NCBI RefSeq assembly: GCF_003388735.1
Contig: NZ_QUBQ01000007.1
Coordinates: 62,001 to 126,000 of the forward strand
Source of the DNA: Paenibacillus paeoniae
GTDB taxonomy: Bacteria; Bacillota; Bacilli; Paenibacillales; Paenibacillaceae
Direction of reading: 5' to 3'
DNA length: 64,000 nucleotides
Positions 7,565 through 15,506 of the stretch are shown piece by piece. The notes below the pieces were generated by a model, which was given only the letters and a program-made list of their open reading frames with translations, had not been told where the DNA came from and searched no databases. How positions within the stretch are numbered: the first letter of the stretch is position 1; each line of letters starts with the position of its first letter. A program made the position numbers and the translations under genes.

Positions 7565-8566
7565 ATGAAGACCTTGCTGGAAGTGAAAAATTTAAGTGTC
7601 TCCTTTGACGTATACGGCGGCGAGGTGCAGGCGATTCGCGATATTAGCTTCAATGTGAAAAAAGGTGAAGCTGTAGCTATCGTCGGAGAATCCGGATCAG
7701 GGAAAAGTGTTACGGCCCAATCCATTATGAGATTGAATCCTTCGCCTCCTAGCAGAATCAAACAGGGATCGATTAAATTCGAAGACCAAGAGCTGCTGTC
7801 GTTAACTGAACGGCAGATGCAGACCGTGCGCGGCAACAAGATCGGGATGATCTTCCAGGATCCGATGACATCCTTGAACCCTACCCTCACGGTAGGCGCT
7901 CAAATTATGGAAGGTCTGATCAAGCATCAAAACGTGAGCCAGGCAGATGCCAAGGCCCGCGCCATCGAGATGTTGAATCTGGTTGGCATTCCTAATCCTG
8001 AAGCGCGCATTAAGCAGTATCCGCATCAATTCTCAGGCGGCATGCGCCAACGCGTCATGATTGCCATTGCGCTGGCTTGCAATCCTTCACTTCTCATTGC
8101 AGATGAGCCTACGACGGCTCTTGACGTTACGATTCAAGCGCAAATTATGCGCGTGATGAAGGACCTGCAGCAAAAAATGGGCACTTCTATCATTTTGATT
8201 ACGCATGACCTTGGCGTTGTTGCCGATGTGTGCGATCGTGTCATTGTTATGTACGCAGGTCGTATCGTGGAGCAGGGCACCAAGTGGGAGATCTTCTCCA
8301 ACCCGCAGCATCCGTACACTAGAGGTTTGCTGCGTTCCTTGCCGCGTCTGGACCAACGGAAAGACGAGCCGCTTATTCCGATCCCGGGCACTCCGCCCGA
8401 CCTGATTAAGCCGCCAGCGGGCTGCAGCTTCTGCGCACGCTGTGACGAAGCTATGAAAGTATGCGTAGATAATGATCCGAACTTGCATGCCATCAAGGGA
8501 AGCGATTCCCATGGGGCTGCTTGCTGGATGCTGCATCCTTACGCTAATCGGGAGGTGCCGGTATGA
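7565..8566 (+). CDS. oppD: Oligopeptide ABC transporter ATPase (OppD type)
   Basis: This cytoplasmic ATPase of 333 residues powers peptide import. Walker A is GESGSGKS, the signature is FSGGMRQR, Walker B is LLIADEPTTALD and the switch His is in ITHDLG. The C-terminal oligo_HPY extension includes a Cys cluster CSFCARCDEAMKVC, which in some DppD/OppD homologues binds an iron-sulfur cluster. Whether it does here is unknown. ATG 7565 is preceded by GGAGG at 9 bases, better than the TTG six bases earlier. The stop overlaps the oppF start by four bases. Confidence 0.95.
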   Translation: MKTLLEVKNLSVSFDVYGGEVQAIRDISFNVKKGEAVAIVGESGSGKSVTAQSIMRLNPSPPSRIKQGSIKFEDQELLSLTERQMQTVRGNKIGMIFQDPMTSLNPTLTVGAQIMEGLIKHQNVSQADAKARAIEMLNLVGIPNPEARIKQYPHQFSGGMRQRVMIAIALACNPSLLIADEPTTALDVTIQAQIMRVMKDLQQKMGTSIILITHDLGVVADVCDRVIVMYAGRIVEQGTKWEIFSNPQHPYTRGLLRSLPRLDQRKDEPLIPIPGTPPDLIKPPAGCSFCARCDEAMKVCVDNDPNLHAIKGSDSHGAACWMLHPYANREVPV

Positions 8567-9519
8567 GCTCTCCATTAGTTCAAGTCAATGATTTGCGCAA
8601 GTTTTTTAACTTGGGAAAAGGAAATATTTTGAAGGCTGTTAATGAAATTTCGTTTGATATCGGTCGCGGCGAGACGGTTGGTGTCGTAGGCGAATCTGGT
8701 TGCGGCAAGTCTACAGCCGGACGTACTATATTGCGTTTGTACGAGCCAACTAGCGGCGGCGTGACATTCGACGGAAAAGATATCTATAAGCTTCGTGGTT
8801 CTGAATTGAAGGCGCTGCGCCGCAATATGCAGATGATCTTCCAAGACCCTTACGCATCGCTTAACCCGCGTATGACGGTAGGCGATATTATCGGAGAAGC
8901 GCTGGACATTCACAATTTGGCTGGCAGCAGAGCCGAGCGCAAGCGCAAGGTAGAGGATTTGCTCGACCTAGTTAACTTGAATGCAGAGCATGCTCTGCGG
9001 TACCCGCATGAGTTCTCTGGCGGCCAGCGGCAGCGTATCGGGATTGCCCGTGCGCTTGCGGTGAGTCCAAAGTTCATCATCGCCGATGAACCGATTTCGG
9101 CGCTTGACGTGTCGATTCAAGCGCAAGTCGTGAACTTGATGCAGGATCTGCAGCGGAAGATGGGCTTGACCTATCTGTTCATTGCGCATGACCTGTCTAT
9201 GGTTAAGCATATCAGTGACCGCGTAGCGGTTATGTACTTGGGTAAGATCGTTGAGCTTGCGGAAAGCAGCGAGCTGTACGACAACCCTCGTCATCCTTAT
9301 ACAAGAGCACTTCTGTCTGCGATTCCGATTCCGGATCCGAAGGTTGAAGCCGAGCGTGAGCGTGTCGTCCTGAAGGGTGATCTGCCAAGCCCGATCAACC
9401 CGCCGTCGGGCTGCCAGTTCCATACTCGCTGCCCGATCGCGACAGAGAAATGCAAGACCGACGAGCCGAAGCTGGTCGACGTAGGCAAAGGTCACTTTGC
9501 TGCTTGTCATTACGCTTAA
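8563..9519 (+). CDS. oppF: Oligopeptide ABC transporter ATPase (OppF type)
   Basis: This second ATPase subunit of 318 residues forms a heterodimer with OppD. It shows Walker A GESGCGKS, signature FSGGQRQR, Walker B FIIADEPISALD and the IAHDLSMV switch, then an oligo_HPY tail with CQFHTRCPIATEKC. The paired Cys motif resembles that of OppD next door. The ATG overlaps the oppD stop in an ATGA arrangement. The operon ends here with a long hairpin shared with the convergent Big2 gene. Confidence 0.95.
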   Translation: MSSPLVQVNDLRKFFNLGKGNILKAVNEISFDIGRGETVGVVGESGCGKSTAGRTILRLYEPTSGGVTFDGKDIYKLRGSELKALRRNMQMIFQDPYASLNPRMTVGDIIGEALDIHNLAGSRAERKRKVEDLLDLVNLNAEHALRYPHEFSGGQRQRIGIARALAVSPKFIIADEPISALDVSIQAQVVNLMQDLQRKMGLTYLFIAHDLSMVKHISDRVAVMYLGKIVELAESSELYDNPRHPYTRALLSAIPIPDPKVEAERERVVLKGDLPSPINPPSGCQFHTRCPIATEKCKTDEPKLVDVGKGHFAACHYA

Positions 9520-9529
9520 TACGATAGAG

Positions 9530-9568
9530 AAGAGGCGAGGCCGGATATGATATCCGGCCTCGCCTCTT
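9530..9568. terminator. Bidirectional terminator between oppF and the Big2 gene
   Basis: AAGAGGCGAGGCCGGATA (9530-9547) and its complement (9551-9568) form an 18-base-pair stem with a TGA loop, T-rich on both exits. It lies between two convergent genes and can stop transcription from either side. Confidence 0.88.
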
Positions 9569-9582
9569 TATGGTTGGGTGTA

Positions 9583-11796
9583 TTAATTGACGGTTACTCG
9601 CAGGGTGACGCTTTTGCCATCGAAGGAAGCCCTAATGGTACTGGATCCTTTTGCAATGGCTGTTATCTTACCGTCCTTTACAGTTGCCACTCTCTCGTTG
9701 GAGGAAGTCCAGACTGCAGCATTGGTAGCATTAGCAGGGTTTCCAGTGAAATAGTTGGCTTTCAGTGTGACGTTGAACGTATTTCCAGGGCTCAGTGGAA
9801 CTGCTTTTGACGAAAGCTCAAGGGACTTCAACTTCGGAGTGACCACGACGGTTACTTCGACTGGTTTCCCTTGATAGGAGCCTGTGATTTTGGCAGTGCC
9901 TACATCAATCGCCTTTACACTGCCAGAATTGCTGACGGTTGCGACCTTGACATTGCTGGAGGACCAATCTATTTTGGATGCGACAGAAATCGTCTTACCG
10001 CTCTTATAATATCCGGTTACTTTAATGGATTTCGAGCGTCCTGGATTAAGCTCGATCAGTTCAGGCTCTGCGACGAGTCTTACAATTTCTTCTTCAATTT
10101 TCACTCGGACAGAAACGTTTTTATTCAAGTATGTGCCCGTCAGAGTTACGGTCGAAGCCTCGAGGCCCTTCATATTTTTGGCGAGCAGCAATATATTGTC
10201 CGATTTTGAAGTCCACTCGATAGACTCGCTAATATTAACTTCTTCGCCATCTTCATAAATAACGTTAACGATCGGGAGTGAAGAGTTTCGGCCAAGCACG
10301 ATGCTCAAATCTTTATTCTGAGCGATCAGCTTAATAGGCTTCAAATGAACAGTCAATTTTGTTTCAATTTTCATATTTTGTACGGTTGCCGTGAAGGTGG
10401 TCTCACCAAGCTTTTTGGCTGTCCATTTGTTGCCTTCAATCGAGGCAATTTCGTCATCGCTAATCGTCCATTTGACCAATTTGGAAACATCGACAGTGGA
10501 ACCATCGAAAGTCGTGGCGGTTACACTTGGGAGTGCTGCGCTAATTTCTCTGAATCCATCGATCTTGTCTTTCTCAATTTGCAGTTTGATAATGCTTGGA
10601 TGAATCGTAATGTCGATACTACGGCTCACCCCTTTATGGGATGCCGTAATTTTCGTTGTTCCTACAGCTTTAGGAATGACTCTTCCTTGAACGACAGTAG
10701 CAACGGTTACATCGGATGAGCTCCAGGATGCTACATCAGTAATGTCGTAGGAGTTATTATCATTGCTGAGCACTTCAGCTTTGACTTGCAGCGGACCACT
10801 TTGGAGCTGCATGTGGAATTCTTTCTCTGGTGAAAGTCGTATGGACTGGTAAGGCGTTCGTACGACTACATCGATTTTATTCGTAACACCGAGATGGCTG
10901 ACTGTAATTGTGGTTTTTCCTGTTGCGACTGCAGTTATAACACCCTTCTCTACCGTCAGAACTTTCGTATTACCGCTAGTCCAAGTTGCTTCATCTGTGA
11001 CATCGAATTTACCGCCAGTTTTCGGTTCTGCTACGGCACGAAGAATATGATCATCCATCCCCATCTCTAGCTCTAACAGGTCATGAGGGGGTTCTGGTAA
11101 AATTTCAATACCTTTATAAGGGGAAGTGATCGTCAATTTTACAGTGTCGCTTTTCCCTTTATACTTTGCAGTAATCGTTGCTGTGCCAGTACCTACCAGC
11201 TTAATTCTGCCATCATCAACTGTAGCTACAGATGAACTTGACGTTGTCCAAGTGGCTTCAGAAGTGATATTGGTAAATGTGCCTTGCTTCTTTCCATCCA
11301 GCGTAAAGACGATGGATTCCCCTAACTTAATGTCAGTTAAAGCAGAAGGCGCCTCTTGGTCATCTTGCATAATAATAATTTCATCATAGATAAAGTCAGA
11401 CGACGCTTTGACCGACACTGTAAATCCACTATATGTTGCGCTGATGGTTGTCGTACCTTTTCCGACACCTGTCAATACGCCTTTGTCTACTTTTACGATA
11501 GAGCTATTAGAGCTTTTCCATGTTGCTGATGTTGTCACATCTCGTTTAGATGTTGAGCCCGATAAATTGGCTAATACGGATACATTGACTTTGTCATCCT
11601 CGACATACATCTCTAGCGATGATGTACCCGAGTTATAATCAGATGAACTATAATCCAACTCTATTCCGGTTACGGTTCCCTCATTAGCGCTGGCGACGCC
11701 TGCAAGACTGGACATGACGAGGACGAACACCATCATGGCTGCCAGTGATTTGCGTGCGTTCATAAGCGACTTGCCCCAACTTGAACTCAATTTCAC
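9583..11796 (-). CDS. Secreted protein with eight Ig-like (Big2) repeats
   Basis: This 737-residue protein has a Sec signal peptide (hydrophobic AAMMVFVLVMSSLAGVASA, likely cleaved near residue 38). Eight bacterial Ig-like group 2 units of about 80-95 residues follow, starting near residues 40, 134, 226, 316, 403, 491, 573 and 657. Each ends in a version of W-x-S-S-x-x-x-V-A-T-V ... G-x-T-x-I-T-A. Units 1-4 and 7-8 are regular, while 5 and 6 have diverged. No catalytic domain, LPXTG motif, SLH domain or transmembrane anchor is visible, so how it is retained is unclear. The GTG at 11796 has AAAGGG upstream. Big2 tandem proteins are often adhesive or structural; function here is unassigned. Confidence 0.85.
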   Translation of the reverse strand: MKLSSSWGKSLMNARKSLAAMMVFVLVMSSLAGVASANEGTVTGIELDYSSSDYNSGTSSLEMYVEDDKVNVSVLANLSGSTSKRDVTTSATWKSSNSSIVKVDKGVLTGVGKGTTTISATYSGFTVSVKASSDFIYDEIIIMQDDQEAPSALTDIKLGESIVFTLDGKKQGTFTNITSEATWTTSSSSVATVDDGRIKLVGTGTATITAKYKGKSDTVKLTITSPYKGIEILPEPPHDLLELEMGMDDHILRAVAEPKTGGKFDVTDEATWTSGNTKVLTVEKGVITAVATGKTTITVSHLGVTNKIDVVVRTPYQSIRLSPEKEFHMQLQSGPLQVKAEVLSNDNNSYDITDVASWSSSDVTVATVVQGRVIPKAVGTTKITASHKGVSRSIDITIHPSIIKLQIEKDKIDGFREISAALPSVTATTFDGSTVDVSKLVKWTISDDEIASIEGNKWTAKKLGETTFTATVQNMKIETKLTVHLKPIKLIAQNKDLSIVLGRNSSLPIVNVIYEDGEEVNISESIEWTSKSDNILLLAKNMKGLEASTVTLTGTYLNKNVSVRVKIEEEIVRLVAEPELIELNPGRSKSIKVTGYYKSGKTISVASKIDWSSSNVKVATVSNSGSVKAIDVGTAKITGSYQGKPVEVTVVVTPKLKSLELSSKAVPLSPGNTFNVTLKANYFTGNPANATNAAVWTSSNERVATVKDGKITAIAKGSSTIRASFDGKSVTLRVTVN

Positions 11797-12045
11797 TACA
11801 TCCCTTTCCTTTCTTAGGTGGATTTTGTTCTTCTCTATATGTTTAACGGCATTTGAGGCCCAAAAGTGAACACAACAGGCTAGGTCATTGGTATGATATT
11901 CCTCAAATAACTTGTAAAGCTACCATGATGGGATGCTGTTTCGACGGTCCATTTAAACTATGTTAAAATGGTAATTTACGCAGGCGCTCAACATTTCTTG
12001 GCCGTGATGAAGCAGTGGGCGTCCGGAAAGGAGCTGCTATGAACT

Positions 12046-13149
12046 GTGATAACAATGGATTGGATCATGGATAAGGTAGAAGCTTGGCGATTACTGGATC
12101 TGGGCATCGCTGTAGGTCTGTTTTTGCTGTTTTTATTGTTCCGCAGACTTTTTGTCCGCTTTTTGTTCGCTTTCCTGATGAGGAGACTGGCGCGGCTGGA
12201 ACTGGCTGCGCGTGTGCTGGAAGCGTTCGAGAAGCCGCTTCGCGGCTTATTTGTGCTTCTGGGTGCTTATTTGGCCATTCTCTACTACATTCCCGCTCAT
12301 TGGGCCATTATGCTCGTCGTGCATAAGCTGTTCCGAAGCGGTATGATCCTCTTGATCGGCGCCGGGCTGTACAATCTGTCAGCGGTTTCTTCCTTGTTCA
12401 TGGAAGGCGCACTCAAGCGGTTTGGCGGGGATGACTCCAGTATGCTGATTCCGTTCCTCTCCAAGGCTGTTCGTTTCGTCGTCATCGTGATTGCCATAAC
12501 GGCTGTCGTATCGGAGTGGGGCTTTAATATCAATGGAGTAGTGGCGGGCATGGGGCTAGGCAGTCTTGCGCTGGCTCTTGCTGCTAAAGACACACTCGGC
12601 AACATTCTTGGCGGGGTTATTATTATACTGGAGAAGCCCTTCTCCAAAGGGGACTGGATCCTGACGCCGTCAACAGAGGGAGTTGTAGAGGACATTACGT
12701 TCCGCAGCTCCAAGATTCGCACGTTTGCCGATGCGCTGGTCACCGTCCCGAACTCTACGCTTGCCGATCAGCCCATTACGAACTGGAGCCGGATGGGTAG
12801 GCGGCGTATTACGTTTACGTTGAATGTGGCGCTGGATACGGAGGCAGATCGGTTGACCGCTTCTATTGACCGCATTGAACAATATTTGATGGATCACGAA
12901 GACGTTGACGATGGGACGATTATGGTCAAGTTCAATGAATTCAAGGAAAGCAGCCTTGGTATTATGCTGTATTACTTTACGAAGACGACCGCGTGGAAGG
13001 ATCATCTTACCGTTCGTCAGGATACACAGCTGGCTATGCTCCAAATTCTTAAGGAAGAAGGGGTGAGGCTGGCTCTGCCTGTACAGCGTGTTCTGATAGA
13101 TAGGGAGTCAGGCGCAGCGCGGAATGCAGGAGATGCTGGACTTGGCTGA
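12046..13149 (+). CDS. Small-conductance mechanosensitive channel (MscS family)
   Basis: This 367-residue membrane protein should release solutes on hypo-osmotic shock. It has about four N-terminal hydrophobic segments, then the pore helix with the small-residue pattern VVAGMGLGSLALALAAKDTLGN, followed by GGVIIILEKPFSKGDWI and the beta domain (VEDITFRSSKIRTFADALVTVPNS) that define the family. The C-terminal alpha/beta domain is complete. The listed GTG lies 12 bases from AAAGGAG (12027-12033). ATG 12055 is a possible alternative. A single-gene unit between the Big2 gene and the ddl cluster. Confidence 0.9.
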   Translation: MITMDWIMDKVEAWRLLDLGIAVGLFLLFLLFRRLFVRFLFAFLMRRLARLELAARVLEAFEKPLRGLFVLLGAYLAILYYIPAHWAIMLVVHKLFRSGMILLIGAGLYNLSAVSSLFMEGALKRFGGDDSSMLIPFLSKAVRFVVIVIAITAVVSEWGFNINGVVAGMGLGSLALALAAKDTLGNILGGVIIILEKPFSKGDWILTPSTEGVVEDITFRSSKIRTFADALVTVPNSTLADQPITNWSRMGRRRITFTLNVALDTEADRLTASIDRIEQYLMDHEDVDDGTIMVKFNEFKESSLGIMLYYFTKTTAWKDHLTVRQDTQLAMLQILKEEGVRLALPVQRVLIDRESGAARNAGDAGLG

Positions 13150-13241
13150 TAGGATGAACCTAGTTGCCTGATGTACAAAATCTTAAGGAAGTTCATAATC
13201 ATTCCTCATATTATTTTAAGCATTTGTTATGCTTCACTTAC

Positions 13242-13302
13242 AAGCCTCTTAACGTTTGACGGTTATCTTGGTAACAGGTAACCAGTTGAAGTTAGGAGGC
13301 TT
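13242..13302 (+). promoter_or_regulatory. Structured leader that can hide the ddl ribosome binding site
   Basis: AAGCCTCTTAAC (13242-13253) pairs with GTTAGGAGGCTT (13291-13302) over 12 positions with one G-U, and the right arm contains AGGAGG (13294-13299), the ribosome binding site for ddl. A second stem inside joins GGTTATCT (13261-13268) and AGGTAACC (13276-13283) around TGGTAAC. The result is a two-tier hairpin with a 7x7 internal loop. It is followed by TTTATTTT, so it might also act as a weak terminator. It fits no riboswitch class I know. A regulatory role is inferred. Confidence 0.6.
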
Positions 13303-13308
13303 TATTTT

Positions 13309-14388
13309 ATGAAAATAAAATTGTTTGTTCTATATGGCGGTAAATCGGTGGAGCATGAGATTTCGCTTAGAACAGCTTTCACTGTTCTGGGATCAATTGA
13401 CCGCGACAAGTTCGATGTCTATCCGATCTATATTACCCAGCAGGAGGGTGCTTGGTGTTGCTCCGGTATGCAAGAGCATGCGCGTACAACAATAGAAGAG
13501 TTGGTTATGGAGCCGGAATTTACGTCAGCAACCGAGTCGATGGGCTCAGTGCTGCTTCGGTATGTATCGGGCGAAGGCAAGAAGGTTGCACTGCCCCTGC
13601 TGCATGGATCGAATGGAGAGGATGGTACGGTGCAGGGCCTCATGGAGCTGCTCGATATACCTTATGTAGGGAACGGTGTATTGTCGGCTGCGCTTACGCT
13701 CGATAAGGTTGTATCCAAGCAATTGCTGAGCCAAGCGGGTATTCGTCAGACGGACCATATTAGCTTCCTTATGGAGCAGTGGAATGAAGAAGGCCATTCC
13801 TTACTGAATCGGATGGAGAAATCGTTAGGTTATCCGGTTTATGTCAAGCCGGCGACGCTAGGTTCCAGTATAGGCATTAGCCGATGTGAGGACAGGGCGG
13901 CGCTCATGCAGGGAATCGAGCACGCCCTCCGATTCGACCGGAAGATTGTAGTGGAGTGTGAGGTGGCGGGAAGAGAAATACAAGTTGCTGTTATGGGCAA
14001 CGAGCGTCCGCTCGCTTCCTTGCCGGGAGAGTTCATTCATCGCCATCGCTTCTTCGACTTCGAATCGAAATATATGGACAAGGAACTGGTCATGTCGATC
14101 CCGGCGGAGTTGCCTTCATACACAATGGAGCGTATCCGAGAGTACGCTATTCAAGCCTATCGCGTGTTGTGCTGCTCCGGGCTGGCTAGAGTCGACTTCT
14201 TTCTGGATAGCGACGGCGAGATCTATTTGAATGAAATCAATGCGCTGCCTGGCTTCACAGGGACGAGCATGTATCCTGTTATGTGGGAGCGTACGAATGG
14301 AACGGCATATAGCGAGCTGATTGAAAAGCTGATCGATTACGCGTTCATGCGTCATGCGGACAGGCTGACCGTTCAATACGCAAGGTAA
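13309..14388 (+). CDS. ddl: D-alanine--D-alanine ligase family protein (possibly a specialised paralogue)
   Basis: This ATP-grasp ligase of 359 residues should join two D-amino acids into the dipeptide used by MurF. Family motifs are present: FVLYGGKSVEHEISLR with the substrate Glu, LLHGSNGEDGTVQG, KPATLGSSIGISR, the omega-loop FFDFESKYMDKE, GLARVDFFLD and NEINALPGFTGTS. After the last motif it reads SMYP, as in D-Ala-D-Ala ligases, whereas VanA and VanC types carry Arg at the Met position. That argues for a D-Ala second substrate. It heads a cluster with a racemase and a VanXY-like peptidase. ATG 13309 has AGGAGG nine bases upstream, inside a hairpin. Whether it is the cell's main Ddl cannot be told from this window. 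Confidence 0.88.
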   Translation: MKIKLFVLYGGKSVEHEISLRTAFTVLGSIDRDKFDVYPIYITQQEGAWCCSGMQEHARTTIEELVMEPEFTSATESMGSVLLRYVSGEGKKVALPLLHGSNGEDGTVQGLMELLDIPYVGNGVLSAALTLDKVVSKQLLSQAGIRQTDHISFLMEQWNEEGHSLLNRMEKSLGYPVYVKPATLGSSIGISRCEDRAALMQGIEHALRFDRKIVVECEVAGREIQVAVMGNERPLASLPGEFIHRHRFFDFESKYMDKELVMSIPAELPSYTMERIREYAIQAYRVLCCSGLARVDFFLDSDGEIYLNEINALPGFTGTSMYPVMWERTNGTAYSELIEKLIDYAFMRHADRLTVQYAR

Positions 14389-14392
14389 CGGT

Positions 14393-15499
14393 ATGTATAG
14401 AGACACAAGGGCGGAAGTAAGTCTGAGCGCGATTAGAGACAATGTAGCGGAGATTCGGGGATTATTGCCGGAGGGAGTCAAGTTGATGGCCGTCGTGAAA
14501 GCTGATGGCTATGGGCATGGCAGTGAAGAGTCGGCCCGTGCGGCTGCTGGGGCAGGCGCTGACTGCCTCGCTGTTGCCTATCTGGATGAGGCGTTAACGC
14601 TTCGGTCGAGGGGCGTCGAGCTTCCGATTTTTATTCTAGCCCCGATTCATCCGGCTGAGGTTATGTTAGCCATACGTCATCAGCTTACGCTGACCGTTAC
14701 CCATGCGGAGTGGTTCCGGCAAGCGGAGATGTACTGGGACCCGAGTGGCAAGGAGAAGCTGCAAGTTCATGTGAAGGTGGATACAGGGCTTGGACGGATA
14801 GGACTTAGAACGAGAGAGGAATGGGACGAGCTTGTGCCGTGGTTGCAGCAGGACTGTATTGAAGTCGATGGCTTCTACACCCACTTTGCCACTGCAGCCA
14901 GAGAGGATACGGCCTTTCTTCTGACTCAATGCGCCAGATTTCTGGAGATGAAGGAATGGTCGCAAGCCTCCGGTATTAAGGTGGGTCATTATCATTGTGC
15001 TGGCAGCAACGCGGCACTGCGGTTTCCTGAGCTTGCCATGGATATGGTTCGTATCGGTGCTGCCTTGTATGGATTCTATCCGGAGAACCTTGTTCAAGGC
15101 GTGAATCTACGTCCCGCATTAAGTCTCTACAGCAGTCTGATCCAAGTGAAGCTGCTGCGCAAAGGCGAGTATATCGGGTATGACAATTCTTATGTTGCAG
15201 AAGAAGACGAGTGGATCGGTACGGTACCGATCGGTTATGGAGACGGGTGGTCCCAGAGCTTGCAAGGCACGGAGATGCTGGTAGAGGGGCGAAGGTCTCA
15301 GGTTGTGGGCAAAATCTGTATGGATCAACTCATGATCCGTTTGGATCGTTCATACATGCCCGGGACCGAGGTTGTTCTTATTGGCAGTCAGAGAGAGGCT
15401 ACTATCGCCATATCGGAGCTCGCCAGGCATGCAGGTACCGTATCGCAGGAGATTTCGACGTCCCTGTCTGGACGGGTTGAGCGAATCTATAAGGAGTAG
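14393..15499 (+). CDS. alr: Alanine racemase family protein with altered active site (alanine or serine racemase)
   Basis: This fold-III PLP racemase of 368 residues is cytoplasmic, with no membrane domain. The PLP lysine is in MAVVKADGYGHG, the catalytic tyrosine in GYGDGW, Arg in GLGRIG and the Cys-Met loop in VGKICMDQ. At the position of Geobacillus Alr Tyr354 (INYE) this protein has Gln352 (VSQE). VanT serine racemases carry Asn there, and exchanging that Tyr in Alr is reported to raise serine racemization. Substrate may therefore be Ala, Ser or both. The ATG follows the ddl stop after four bases, so the genes are coupled. It is followed by the VanXY-like gene seven bases on. Confidence 0.85.
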   Translation: MYRDTRAEVSLSAIRDNVAEIRGLLPEGVKLMAVVKADGYGHGSEESARAAAGAGADCLAVAYLDEALTLRSRGVELPIFILAPIHPAEVMLAIRHQLTLTVTHAEWFRQAEMYWDPSGKEKLQVHVKVDTGLGRIGLRTREEWDELVPWLQQDCIEVDGFYTHFATAAREDTAFLLTQCARFLEMKEWSQASGIKVGHYHCAGSNAALRFPELAMDMVRIGAALYGFYPENLVQGVNLRPALSLYSSLIQVKLLRKGEYIGYDNSYVAEEDEWIGTVPIGYGDGWSQSLQGTEMLVEGRRSQVVGKICMDQLMIRLDRSYMPGTEVVLIGSQREATIAISELARHAGTVSQEISTSLSGRVERIYKE

Positions 15500-15506
15500 G
15501 ATAACT

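Noticed and set aside
11840..11870. GCCGTTAA on the minus strand before the Big2 gene as a sigma-D -10 box
   Set aside because: One mismatch in the -10 and no TAAA at the right distance, so it falls well short of the site at 59061.
12039..12074. Eleven-codon frame before the MscS gene, well spaced from AAAGGAG
   Set aside because: It overlaps the MscS start in another frame. A leader peptide is possible, but one site at one spacing is not enough evidence.
15372..15506. Longer start for the VanXY-like gene, giving 45 more residues
   Set aside because: The added part overlaps the racemase in another frame and is basic and non-conserved. ATG 15507 has AAGGAG upstream.
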